From assembly GCF_041734735.1 (NCBI RefSeq), contig NC_134901.1, positions 28,879,857 through 28,943,856 on the forward strand: a stretch of DNA of 64,000 nt, in the 5' to 3' direction. The notes under the pieces were generated by a model that had not been told where the DNA came from, did not search any database, and saw only the letters and a list, made by a program, of their open reading frames with translations. Shown here piece by piece: positions 1 to 11,639 of this stretch; the stretch's first letter is position 1, and every line of letters starts with the position of its first letter. Source of the DNA: Babylonia areolata (lineage: Eukaryota > Mollusca > Gastropoda > Neogastropoda > Buccinidae). A program made the position numbers and the translations under genes.

Positions 1-223
1 TCTTTTAACAAATTTGAAACGTAAGTTTCAACTGTTTCTTGTGATGAAATGGCTTCACCTCTTATAGGAAAATCAATGTCAGATCTTACTGTCAGTTCAT
101 CAGCAGTGAAATTTTTTGTCATTGAAGTGTATCTCACAGCGAATTTTGCTGTTGCTAACTCACGATGTTCATTTAAGGGAAGAATTCCGGCTGTTTTGTA
201 TGCTTCCTGTTTGGATGCTTTCA
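1..223 (-). mobile_element. Nimb/I-like LINE A, piece between RT and RNase H
   Basis: The minus strand encodes AGILPLNEHRELATAKFAVR followed by SDIDFP. This aligns with AGVLPLEDQRELACSKF and SDRDFP in LINE B near 15,100-15,230. It is the linker between the reverse transcriptase and RNase H domains. The piece runs off the left edge of the window. It is the downstream continuation of the element whose upstream parts lie at 681-941 and 10,128-13,640. Confidence 0.7.
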
Positions 224-680
224 GTTTCAGTAGCTCAAGGAGGCGTCACTGCGTTCGGACAAATCCATATACACAACACCACATCTGCCAAGCAGATGCC
301 TGACCAGCAGCGTAACCCAACGCGCTTAGTCAGGCCTTGAGAAAAAAAAGGTGAATAGATAATAGATAAGCTTACATAAATAAATAAATAATAATTATGA
401 TATAAAAAAGGTAGTAGTAATGATAATAATAAAATGATAATAATAAAAAATAAATAAATAAATAAGACAATGATGATAAATAAGCAAATAAATGTAAAAC
501 ATGAAGACACACATTCACACATACACCCACACATGCATAACAGATATGCACCAAACATGCAGTTTCACAGATATGAAAGCACAGTCAAATACATATAAAC
601 GTACATGAGCTCCAACACACACACCCACACACACACACACCACACACATTACCCTGCACCTCCTGTACCCCCTCCTCCAC
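224..680 (-). mobile_element. Tail-type repeat R2, copy 1 (inserted in LINE A)
   Basis: Read on the minus strand, it starts in CA-rich DNA, passes an (ATTT)n-like stretch, then a conserved block that includes GGCCTGACTAAGCGCGTTGG and GTCCGAACGCAGTGACGCCT, and ends in a CTGAAACTGAAAG tail. The same block and the same upstream ATTT-rich segment recur in copy 2 (942-10,127). LINE A coding sequence lies on both sides, so this is an insertion. The exact ends are uncertain and no target duplication is visible. I see no coding capacity. It may be a SINE or a 5'-truncated LINE 3' end. Confidence 0.6.
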
Positions 681-941
681 ACGAGAGGGCACTCTGAGGG
701 CAATTTTGATAGCCTTACAGTCTACACTCTGAATCTTTTGTAATAGATATTTAGGTGCACTGAAAAATATTTCTTGTGCATAGGCTATCTTAGATCTTAC
801 AATGGATGGAAAGATGAATTAATGTTTTTGTATCCATCCCCCAGGGTAAGCGGCTTATCATTTTCATAAAATTGATACTTTTCCTTGCCTTTGTTAAGAT
901 GTAATAAAAGTGAATGTCCCATGTCAGCTTTGAAGTAAGAT
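681..941 (-). mobile_element. Nimb/I-like LINE A, C-terminal RT piece
   Basis: The minus strand encodes LTSKLTWDIHFYYILTKARK, matching LTSKLTWNHHIDYILTMARK of LINE B near 15,470. It continues through IHCKI and AQEIFFSAPKYLLQK to IALRVP, where repeat R2 copy 1 begins. Its upstream neighbour in the element, ending VKFLG, is found only at about 10,128. The two pieces were therefore separated by the 9-kb compound insertion between them. Confidence 0.75.
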
Positions 942-1251
942 AAGTATCAGTATCAGGAGAGTTGACTTCCGCCCACCGTCGAGGACAGACGTGTTTCGTG
1001 AGAGCTCTGACAACACTGTATTCCGAGCTCACTTCTTTCTCAGTAGGAGAAGGGAAGGAGAAAGCGTGCAGTGAATGCAGTGTCGTATGGCAATGGAGTA
1101 GCGAGAACTCGACGTTAGGCGAGCGGGGCGCAGTGTGCTCAATATTTATAGAGAGATGAACTTTTGATATCTGCAAGTTACTCATCTTTCAGTTCAACAT
1201 TTGTGATGGCAATTACACGCAAAAATAATGAGCACAACTATTTCTAAGTAA

Positions 1252-2128
1252 TTTGGGAACAAAGGAGGTGCAAAGAGGAAACCGTCTTCGTCGTCGTCAT
1301 CGACCAGTGACCTGTGTCTTAGTCCAGAGCAAACAAAAGATAGCAGCAGAGCAAATCAAAACAGTAAGAAACAGAAGAAAAATACCGAATTTACAGCAGA
1401 AGAAACAGAAGAAATGGCCTGGCAAGAAGCTGTCTACGAACTAAAAGCTGCTTTGACGAAACTGTCGAGCAAAGAGGATATTCAGCAACTAAAAAAACGA
1501 ATTACTGAAGTGAAAGAAGAATTCAAACGAATTGCTGCGTCACTGGAGAACAAAATGGACAAACTAGAGAGCCGAGTTTTTTGACATCGAAACCGAGAAA
1601 GACAGACTTGCGGCCGAAGTGAATCAAGTGCGAGAAGAGAATGCCAAATTCAAGAACCAGCTCACACAGAACTCCAAAGAAATCGACATCCTAAGAAACG
1701 GCATCAGCGACCAGGAACAGCATGGGAGACAGTGGAAAGTCCGAGTCTTCGGCGTCCGCGAGGCCCAGGGGCAGGAGACGGCAGAGGACTACTTGAAGAA
1801 GTGCCTCAGCATCTTCACAGAGAAGCTGGAGGTTCCAGTGTCAGCCAGCGACATCGACATCGCGCACCGCACCGGGAAAGTCGGCGCGGGAGGAGGCCGA
1901 CCCCGCCCCATCATCGTGCGCTTCATGTCCAGGGGGAAGAGGGGGCAAGTGCTGACAGCCCGCCGCAAGTTGAAGCAGACAGGCATCACTGTAGGGGAGG
2001 ACCTCACCCAGACTATGGCCGCTTGGTCGTCCAACGGCAAAATCTTGGTGAAACTGAAAAATGGAAAAACTTTGAAAGTTGACACCAGTACGGACATTGA
2101 TGTGCTTTTCAGAAAAGAAATGCCGTAA
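1252..2128 (+). pseudogene. LINE ORF1 (coiled coil plus RRM-like L1 ORF1p domain)
   Basis: ORF1p binds element RNA as a trimer and acts as a chaperone in L1-type retrotransposition. The first part (from about 1270) has a serine and lysine rich leader (AKRKPSSSSSS), then a heptad-like region (KLSSKEDIQQLKKRITEVK) typical of the ORF1 coiled coil. One extra T near 1578 shifts the frame. The second part, open from 1619 to 2128, carries the core: QWKVRVFGVREAQGQET, DIDIAHRTGK, RPRPIIVRFMSRGKRGQVL and TVGEDLT, matching the RRM plus C-terminal layout of L1 ORF1 proteins. A plausible start ATG at 1206 is cut off by stops before 1252. GC content is higher than in the surrounding DNA, as is common for LINE ORF1. 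Confidence in the family is good; the protein is not intact. Confidence 0.75.
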
Positions 2129-2852
2129 CAAGAATCTGTATGTTGAAATAGAAAGGGGTGCGCGGATGGGTGTGAGGCGTGTGAGTGTAAGGGAAGGTGA
2201 AATAGTCATAATCATATTAGGTATGAACTGCTGTTGGCTGCTGCAGAAATGTGCAACAATTCATGAATGACAAAATGTGAGCACATTAACTGCGCTGAGG
2301 AAGAGAGGGGGCGGGCGGGAACAAGGCGAAGTGGTGGGGTTACCTATATTAATGTTAGACGTATTTTCTGCCTGTTAGCTTAAATTGGAATCACCTTATT
2401 CGGGTTATAGTAGTGACGGTAAATATCATTGCCTCTCTCTCTCTCTCTCCCCTCTCTCTCACTTAGATATGTGTAAGAAAAACAGATAGACAACCTTACA
2501 CTCTGCAAACATTATTTAATCTGTACAGTAATCCAAATGAATGTTTTGTTTTGAAAATGAGCTGAAAGGAATGAAAATCCCGTTCGAGAAAGATGTTCGA
2601 AAATTGCAGATTGAACAAAAAAATAGTCATTTAATATTATTATTAATTATACCATTTTTTAATATTATTTATTTGTTAAATAATTTTTTATTTTTTATCT
2701 TGTTTTTAGATTCGTTTTATAGCGACTGTTAACATTTTTGGTGCATATAACACTGACATTTGTATGCTAGAAAAAATGATAAAAAACAAAACAAAAACAT
2801 AAACATAAACATCAATACACACACATGCAAATGAGAATATGCATGTACGCAC

Positions 2853-2907
<55 letters not shown>

Positions 2908-3645
2908 CAGACACACGCACACACTTGTACACGAACTCACACTCAATGCTATATGCACAACATACATATTCAAATACATAGAAGATACATGTTAAGACAG
3001 ATATCCAATTTCATATTGAAAATGAGAACAAAAAGGAAATACTGCTTGCTGTTCGCCAATTTGTAAACCATGTAAACTATGTTGAATATCTTAAAATGTG
3101 GGAAACAATTGGATGGTTGAAATTCTCCTGTTGTTTACTTGCAAGAGGATGACTATCAGACTGGATGTAAGTTTATGATGGCCAACACATTGACCCGATA
3201 TTGCCGAAGTTATGCTGACATGTAACATTGAATAGCATCCTATGTTTAAGTCATATCATGTCAACATGTAAACCAGTGGCATTCGCGTGTGCGGACACAC
3301 ACACGCACGCACGTACGCACGCACGCACGCACTCATATGACACGCACTCATACACGTACATGCACAATCACTCACTTTCTCTTACTTGTGGTCTGATTTG
3401 ATTATCTGATTTGACACGGTGTTGCTGTATATTTTTGGTTTCATATTACCATGATTTTACTATTGTGTTATTATGATGTATATATCTGAGCAAGGAACTT
3501 TTTTTGTTTTTGTTTTGTTTTGTGGTGGTGTTGTTTTTTTGTGTGTTTCTTTTTTCTTTTTTTCTTTTTTTTTCTCCAAGCGCACCACAGGCACAGACAC
3601 ACTCAAAACACAAACGCATGCACACACACACACACACACACACAC

Positions 3646-3710
<65 letters not shown>

Positions 3711-5195
3711 TCACTCACTCACAGTCACACACAAACACACACACACACACACACACTCACTCACACGCGCACACGCACACACATACACACACCACCGGAT
3801 ACGACACACTCAATGTGCACGAGGTATAAAGAAAAACTTGAGATGCAAAAGATGATTATGCCATTTGATGCAGTCCTGTTGAAATATTTGAATGTTCTCA
3901 TAGTGCCATGATATTGCCATGGTATTGTTATGACGTATGCATTTGAGTAACACTGGAGATGTGTATATGTCTTTGTTTTTGCTCCTTTTTATAGCCCCTT
4001 GCAACCATAGATACTCACATACAAACAATCACCCAACACGACATGCTCAATAAATGAGGTACAAAGGCAAATCTTATGATACACAAAATGGTTAGCTGAT
4101 TTGATACAGTGTTATTAGATTATATGTTTGGTTTCATATTTCCATGATGTTACCATTGTGTAGCCATGACGTACGATTTATCTGAATGTATGTATATCAG
4201 GTTTTTGTTTGTTTGTTTTATTTTTTGTTGTTATTATTTTCCCCTTAACCCATCACACGGATACACTCACAGGCAAACATACATGCACACACACGCACGC
4301 GCGCGCACGTACACGTATATGCACGTGAGTGTGCGCATCGGGCGTTGGAGAGCAGGGGAGGGAGGGGGGAGAGGGAGGGAGAAGGAAATGGGAAGGGGAA
4401 AAAAACGTGAAAATTTTGCGATTGCAGTTTGATGAGCTTAGCACTGATGAGACGAGAGTTCACAATGAGCGGACAGTTCGTGACTAACACATACACGCAC
4501 GCGCGCACACGCACACGCGCACACACACAGAGGAAGGGGGGGGGGAGAAACGTATGCGAGCTACACGAGCAAGGGGAAGAAAAGGAGAAAGAAGTAGCTT
4601 TGCACTTTGGTGAACACTTTGTTTTCCCCTTCTGAATGGTGAGTTCACAAGGAACGAACAATCCGTGGTGTGCATGCAAAAAACGAGAGCGGAAAAAAAG
4701 AAAAACATGTGAAGTACCGCGAATGTTTTCGGGTTACCACTACTGTAGCTTGCAATTGTTCACTCGAGAATCATATACATACACAGAGTTGTCGTAAATG
4801 GTACTTTGTGATGTGATATTTGGTGTGTATATCTATTTATTCATTCATCTGTTACTTTTTTTTTTTTTTACGTCCAATAGAAATTTAGCAAGTGAGAATG
4901 TAAGTATTGTTAATGTATTTAATATGCAGCTGTGGTGATTACAGTAGTGAAAAAGTTTTTGGCTTAATGTAACATTTGCCCTATGTCAGCCAGTGCAATT
5001 TGGTTGTCCATGCTGATGTGACTTTCCAAATTATGTGGCACAAGCCTTCAAATAAGCATTCAATTAAGCAGGGCATTCAGAGGAGAGTCTCTCTCTCTCT
5101 CTCTGGTTTTTTGTTGTTTTTGTTTTGTTGTTGTTGTCGCTAGATACCCCCACCTCCTCATTGATGATTTGGATTATGAAGCGGAGGAAAAAAGA

Positions 5196-5242
<47 letters not shown>

Positions 5243-5397
5243 GGAGATGGAGATGGAGAGTGAGGGGAGGGAAAGGGAAAATGAAAATAGAAAACCGCGA
5301 TAGAGGGGTTGTGGACATGTCTCCTCTTCCATCACCAGCACCTTTCCTTCATTAAAACTTGGATGCTGGTGTTTGGTGGATATGCATGCTGCTGCTG

Positions 5398-5430
<33 letters not shown>

Positions 5431-5987
5431 TATTCTTGGCTTTATATATGTGTGTGCATCACAAACGATCCAGTCTTTTTTTTTTCTTTTTTCTTTTTTT
5501 AAACTCGATGGCGAACAATTGACGGGGAAAAAATCCTAAACCTTCGTGCAGGAATATGAGTATACTAGTGAACTTTTTTTTCTGTACTTTTCGGATTCCA
5601 CGGAATCAAAAACAATGTCACTCTCAGCCCGGTTTTGGCTCTGTGCAGTCAGCTAGGTTATGGGCGACAGTGATGGTGTGTAAATGTTGATGCTATGCCC
5701 CTTTGTATTACTCTTACTGTACATTGTGTTGTTGTTTTTTTGTTGTTTTTGCGCCCATCGCTGGCTTGCGCTAGTCAATCAAATTGTCACTTTTTTTAAA
5801 TATTTTTGAACTATGGTGTCATTTTCTTTTGTCAGTAATTGTTACTTGTCTGTATGTAATTTACTTTTCTATCTCGGTCTCTACTTCTCACGAATGGATG
5901 AATATTTTTTGTTTCCTTTTGCTCAGTTAATTGATTTTAGTATACACATTCTTTATTTCTGTGTTTGTTTAACAGAAGAATATGTTA
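2129..5987 (+). repeat. Inter-ORF spacer of the LINE, microsatellites and tandem repeats
   Basis: No coding sequence is visible here. The main tracts are (CA)n at about 2856-2908, 3620-3770 and 5197-5240, an uninterrupted T run at about 5400-5429, and short CT tracts near 2432-2460 and 5089-5104. A degenerate tandem unit of about 230 bases occurs at about 3383-3492, 3800-3960 and 4032-4200. Each copy has a TTTGAYRCRGT-like stretch, then a CCATGRTRTTRCCAT-like stretch, then a GTACAAAGG or GTATAAAG leader. The spacing grows where CA tracts expanded between units. Confidence 0.55.
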
Positions 5988-8957
5988 TGGATAGAAATCA
6001 CAGTGATTCTCTGGAAGAAAGGGGGTGCGATGTATACAGACCAAAAATACCCTTGTCAATGCGTAACCTTAAGATATCATCTCTAAACTGCCAGGGGTTG
6101 GGAAATTTTTAGAAAAGGAAAGACGTCTTACAGTATTTAAGACAAAAGCAATATTCAGTATACTTTTTACAAGACACACATTTTACTAAGAAGATGGACA
6201 GACGGATCAGGGCAGAATGGGGTTATGAATGTGTTTTTTCACACACACAGTTTAGCTAGAGAATTGCAGGAGAAAAAAGAACTAGTACAGCTACGAAAAA
6301 TAAAATTGGAAGGGATCGCTTTAAGGTCAAAAGCAAGATGGGCATCTCAGGGTGAAAAGATGACTAAATATATTTGTAATCTGGAAAAATTAGTTACATC
6401 TCGAGGTAATATTTTGACGGAAACAGACGAGATCTTAGAGGCGACGAGACTTTATTATGAAGACCTATACAGAGAACAGGAAGTAAAAAAACATAGACAT
6501 TAGCAGTTACATTAAAAGTTTGCCCAGTCTGGATGAATTTGAATCAGAGCAACTAGGACTTACAACAAAACAGGAAGCCACAGAAACACTAAGAAGAATG
6601 CAAAACGATAAGAGTCCAGGCACAGATGGAATGACTGTAAACTTCTATAAATTTTTCTGGAAAGACACAGGGGTATTTGTAGTCAGATCACTGAATGAAG
6701 GTTTTAAAAAAGGAGAACTGTCAGTTACACAAAAAGAAGGGATAATTACATGTTTACCAAAGGGAGATAAGCCAAGAGAATATTTACAGAACTGGAGACC
6801 TATTTCGTTGCTAAACGTAGCTTATAAGATAGGATCTGCATGCATAGCTAATAGAATCAAGAAAGTTCTACCAAAGTTAATACACGAAGATCAGACAGGT
6901 TTTATTCCAGGTAGATATATTGGTGATAACATAAGAACCCTGTATGACATTATGCATTATTTAGAAATTGAATATCGTCCAAGCTTGTTAGTATCAATAG
7001 ATTTCGAAAAAGCATTCGACTCATTAAATTGGCCATATATGAACACTATTAAAAGCCTATGGATTTGGCTTAGATTTATGTAAATGGATTCACACCTTTT
7101 ACAAGGATATAAAATCATATGTCATTGTGAACGGTAAAGTATCCAAAGGCTTGAAAATACAAAGAGGATGCCACCAGGGAGATCCAATCCACCCTATCTG
7201 TTTGTATTATGCACAGAAATCCTGGCGTGCAAGATTAGGGAAGATGAAGAAATTAAAGGCATAAATTTATTAGATACCATTTTTAAAATTAGTCAGTTTG
7301 CTGATGATACAACATTCACATTAGGAGATAAAGAATTATATGAAAAGTTGTTTGAAACAGGAGGGATTTGAAGGATTTTAAGGGCTAAAAATTAACTATG
7401 ATAAAACATTAAATGTCTGGTTAGGAAGAATGAAGAACTCAAAACGCTGGTATCTACTAGAAAAGAAAATGAAATGGAACCCCCCCAAATATAAACTTTT
7501 AGGCATTTGGTTCACAGAAGATCTATCAAAAATAACTGAAGTGAATACAAAAGACAAATTGATAGAAGCTTAGAGGCTTTTCAAGATTTGGTCAAAACGT
7601 ATATGTACACCCCTTGGTAGAATTGCTATTTTAAAATCACTTATACTTTCAAAACTCATTTACTTGTGGATTCTTCTTCCCAATCCCCCGGACAAAGAGA
7701 TAAATCAACTACAGAAACTGTGCTATGAATTTATATGGGATGACAAAACAGATAATATTAAAAGAATATATACAATGCATAATGTTGGAAATGGAGGTTT
7801 GGGTATTCCAAATATACAAAAGTACATAGAGGCTCTAAAAATATCATGAATTAGGAAATTACACACAGGAACAGCAAAGTGGAAAAAAATACTCTTGGTC
7901 AGATCCCCAGAAATCAACTCCCTGGGTCTGTACGGACCAAGAAAATTTGTAAACACTGAATGTAATAGTTTCTGGAAAGATGTATATTGGGCATATGAGA
8001 ATTTTACAAAACATGTTAGGTTAAAAGAAGAACAAGAGGCACTCGTAGAACCACTTTTTCATAACGACAAATTTAAAGTCGGTAATAGGACAGTTTATTT
8101 AAAAAACTGGACAAGTAGAGGTATTTTTCTGGTTAGAGATATTGTAGATGAAAATGGGTGCTTCCTTAGTCATAAAGATTTCACAGAAAAATATGAGGTT
8201 AAAGTTAATTATTTACTGTATATGGGATTTATACGTTCATTAAAAGTTACCTGCGCACGAACAATGTTACTATCACAGACAAAACTTGCAATAAAGAACC
8301 AAAAGCACTGCAGATAATAGCTAATGTTAAGAAAGGATCTAAAATTTATTATGATATATTACTTGAACCAATTTTTCTATACAATATAAATTCTTTTATC
8401 AAATGAGAGCAAAAACTAGACATTGCAATAAATTGGGATGCCACTATGAAACAAGTGAAAAATAAAGGAAGTAAGATTGAAATGGTTCCAGATTAGAATA
8501 TGTCATGGTATATTGGTTACAAACAAAATACTAAAAGAAAATGGGAATAACAAATAGCGACATGTGCACCTTCTGTAAAAATGAAATAGACACAATTCAA
8601 CACTACTTATGGCACTGTACATTTACTCAGCTCTTTTGGGGGGACTTAGAGAATGTCTTGAAGGAAAAGTGTGAAAATTGTGCAAATGTAAAGTTTAATA
8701 TAGAGTTAGTATTATTTGGAAATGATGATGTTACAAAAACAGGTGAAATATTTGACTATATCATTCTAGTGGCGAAACATTTTATTTATAAATGCAGAAT
8801 AAATAAAATCAAACCATGTATAAAGTACTTCTTAACAGACCTAAGAAACATATATAAAACCGAAAAATATATACACTCGATGGAAATGATGTCCATAGCA
8901 TTTTCTAGAAAATGGTACCCATACATAAAAATGATTGAAGGCAGCGAGGAGGAGTAA
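5988..8957 (+). pseudogene. LINE ORF2 (endonuclease remnant, RT, zinc-finger end)
   Basis: ORF2 makes the endonuclease and reverse transcriptase of L1/Tx1-type elements. The APE endonuclease begins with LKISSLNCQGLGN and FLQDTHF, but almost all of it is missing: WGYECVF at about 6225-6240 jumps straight to the pre-RT region (SKARWASQGEKMTKYICNLE). The RT follows, with DKSPGTDGMTVNFYKFFW, NWRPISLLNVAYKI, TGFIPGRYIGDNIRTLYD, SIDFEKAFDSLNW and the catalytic FADD near 7297. The C-terminal part has a zf-RVT-like motif (CTFCKNEIDTIQHYLWHC). At least five stops or frame changes are present, at about 6112, 6503, 7083, 7371 and 7849. The element is therefore dead, but the RT core identifies the L1/Tx1 lineage clearly. 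Confidence 0.8.
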
Positions 8958-9348
8958 AGACAACCACGAATGTAACGTTTGTTCTTTTATTTATTTTCTT
9001 TTTCTTTTCATTTACTTGTTTTATACAGTGCATGTCACTTTTTGGTTTGTTTGTTTTTTTCTCTGTATGAAGACAGTGATGTGTTGTTTTCTTGATCTGC
9101 AGTTTAGGTGGTGCACAGTGGCAAATATTGTTGATTTCAGATGTTGGTTTTGTATGTCCGTCTGTATGTATTAAATGTTAAACTCGGGAAAAAAAGTATC
9201 AGTATCAGTAGCTCAAGGAGGCCTCACTGGGTTCGGACAAATCCATATACGCTACACCACATCTGCCAAGGAGATGCCTGACCAGCAGCGTAATCCAACG
9301 CGCTTAGTCAGGCCTTGAGAAAAAAAGAAGATAAATTCATTTAAAAAC

Positions 9349-9853
9349 AAGAGAGGCAAGGCCTTCAAGACTCACTTGTGATACACTTAAAAAAACAACA
9401 ACAAGCTTTTTATGTATTGAGTATAATTTCAAAATGTAATGTTTAAGATGAGAAAGATCAGTTTAAAGCAAATTAACTCCCCTAGCATTACAGAATAATC
9501 TCCCTTTTTTACTATCTGCACCAAAACGTTTGCAAAATAAATAAAACTTCCATGCTTAGCAAAAGAAGTTCCCGATTGAACAAAAAATGATAATAATGAC
9601 TGCTCTAGCTGTTGGGTCAGAATATCAGATCAAAGTGCCAAGTTTAGAGAATACAAAAAATATAAATATAACAGTAAATGCAGTTTGCATGCAATTAGGC
9701 TTCATTCTTTATTTTTTTGTGCCCATCCCAGAGGCGCAATATTGTTTTAAACAAGATGACTGGAAAGAACTGAATTTTTCTTATTTTTATGCCAAATCTG
9801 GTGTCAACTGACAAAGTAGTTGCAGAGAAAATGTCAATGTTAAAGTTTACCAC

Positions 9854-9896
<43 letters not shown>

Positions 9897-9950
9897 GCCG
9901 AACACCGGGTTAAAACATAGACTCACTTTGTTTACACAAGTGAGTCAAAA
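9349..9950. mobile_element. Non-autonomous TIR element (MITE), copy 1
   Basis: GACTCACTTGTG at 9369-9380 is exactly inverted as CACAAGTGAGTC at 9935-9946, bounding about 580 bases without coding sequence. Next to the right end is a second inverted motif (ACTCACTTTG at 9921-9930), so that end folds as a hairpin with 9-base arms. A CA tract lies inside at 9855-9892. The true ends may reach slightly beyond the inverted repeats (from about 9349). A diverged relative lies at 33,436. The family is not recognised; no transposase is encoded. Confidence 0.55.
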
Positions 9951-10127
9951 AGGACTACTACTACCGATAATAATATGTATAAGGCGCAAAAACTTGAAGT
10001 CAACTATAAGCGTACAAAAAATTTAAATAATAATAATTATAAATAAATAAAAAAGACAACAATGATGATAAATAAGCAAATAAACACACAAACACACACC
10101 CCTCCCCCTCACCCCTACCTCCCTCCT

Positions 10128-11356
10128 CCTAAGAACTTCACCAATCAATTAAAATCAATGACGTCACCGAGTTATTTAAAATCGGGTATGCTAGATGGGT
10201 TACCACCTGAATTAAACAACATCATACATGTTTTTTTCAGTCGACGAAGCTAGACCATTTTCAAACATATAGTTACCAAGGTTATCAAGATCGGATTGAT
10301 ACAAACGACGTATGTAATTCTGTGCTCTTTGTGGGGTTGACTTTTTTAGATTGGCACCCATTCACATACATATATCATCAGCATACTGTACTAAAACTAC
10401 ACGATTTGACAATGCCTTTGGGAGATCCTGAATAAGAATATTAAAGAGAACTGGGGCTATAACTGAGCCCTGTGGAATTCCCATGTCAAGTTTATGTGGC
10501 AAAGAATAATGTGTTCCTACCCTTGCTTGAATAATTCTATTTGATAAAAAGCTTTTTATATACCCATAGATATCACCAGATATTCCAATTGATTTGAGTT
10601 TGTATAACAGACGTTTGTGCCAAACCTGATCGTAGGCCTTTTTTACGTAAAAAAAAATTGCTAGGACACTTTTTCTGCGGGCAAACTGACGTTTTATCTG
10701 AGTTGTAATCTTTACTAGGTGTTCGGCCGTTGATCTTCCTTTCCTAAAGCCAGCCTGGTTCACTGGAATGATATTGCATTTTTCACAGTAAGTTGTTATT
10801 CTCAACAGGACTATTTTTTCAATTAATTTACCGACATGCGAGGTCAAAGCAATTAGGCCTATAGCTTTTTTATTTCATTTTATTATTACGTTTAGGTTTT
10901 CCTGCTTTTAAAACTGGTACAACTATTGATGTTTTCCATATATGTAGTACAGTTCTAGATGTCCAACATTTCTGATATATTTTATGTAGGAAAACGATAC
11001 ATTTTTTCGGAATGTGTTTTAGCATCTCATTAGATAGTGCATCGATGCCAACTGAACTCTTCTTTTTTTTTTATTGCTAAGGGAAGCTATAGCGATTTGT
11101 AACTCCTCATACGTAATAGGAAAATTAAACCACAAGTCATTTGCGGAATGGGATCACTGTATAAAGCACTATTTTCTTCTCTGTCTCTATGTGTTTTACA
11201 CGCAGGTGATGAGCTTTCGAATTTGCTATTTTTCGCAAACATTTTAACAAGGATTTCTGCCTTTTCCTGATCTGATAGAAACTTGTTTTGTGAGTCATTT
11301 GATATTTGGCAACTTGGTAACTTTATTCCATTTTCATTTCTTTCATTTTTGCCCAA
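10128..11356 (-). pseudogene. LINE A reverse transcriptase, N-terminal and central part
   Basis: Read from right to left, the segment includes QISNDSQNKFLSDQEKAE (pre-RT linker), then HVGKLIEKIVLLRITTYCEK, NQAGFRKGRSTAEHLV, KKAYDQVWHKRLLYKL, GIPQGSVIAPVLFNILIQDL and the catalytic VQYADDICMW. It continues to VKFLG at 10,128, where repeat R2 copy 2 interrupts it. The order and the YADD box match Nimb/I or Jockey-group RTs. The RNase H seen in LINE B of the same family places it in the I/Nimb group. Several stops and small indels break the frame, for example near 10,850-11,080. Confidence 0.75.
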
Positions 11357-11639
11357 ACTTCATAAAGTCTTTATGATCTGAAATTTCTTGTGAACAAAAT
11401 GATGACCAATGATCTTCTTTTAGCTTCGGCTACTGTCATATGACTCTGAGTGTTTGCTTTCTCCATTTCTTTGTGCTTTTGGGGCTCACTGCCCGCGAGG
11501 TAGTTTCTTTCTTGTAATTAACAGCCTTTTCACATGCATCATTCCACCTGAACAGTCACCCGACTTTACAGCCTTTGCTTTTGGGATCGACATATCGGCT
11601 GCTGATAACACAGCTTCGGTAAAGTTTGAATGCATTACA

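Larger units (their letters stand above)
957..9193 (+). mobile_element. L1/Tx1-like LINE, near full length, broken
   Basis: The element is flanked by the 15-base direct repeat AAGTATCAGTATCAG at 942-956 and 9194-9208, and it ends in a short A run. From left to right it holds a 5' UTR (957-1205), ORF1 (to 2128), a long repeat-rich spacer, ORF2 (5988-8957) and an AT-rich 3' UTR ending AACTCGGG plus A. The single target duplication says that all 8.2 kb arrived as one insertion or grew afterwards. The target is the TATCAG tail of repeat R2. Several Tx1-clade LINEs are known to be site-specific, so this target may not be chance. Confidence 0.75.
942..10127 (-). mobile_element. Tail-type repeat R2, copy 2, split by a LINE and a MITE
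   Basis: The pieces of this copy are 942-956 (TATCAG tail), 9194-9348 (conserved block, with GCTCAAGGAGGC and CGCGCTTAGTCAGGCCTTGAG on the plus strand) and about 9951-10,127 (ATTT-rich 5' part sharing GATGATAAATAAGCAAATAAA with 470-490). It sits in LINE A between VKFLG and LTSKLTW. The plus-strand Tx1-like LINE (957-9193) entered its tail and a MITE entered its middle. The family lacks an obvious tRNA head in these copies. Confidence 0.6.

Noticed and set aside
2839-3911. His/Thr-rich or Cys/Val-rich open frames.
   Set aside because: They are translations of CA/GT microsatellites.
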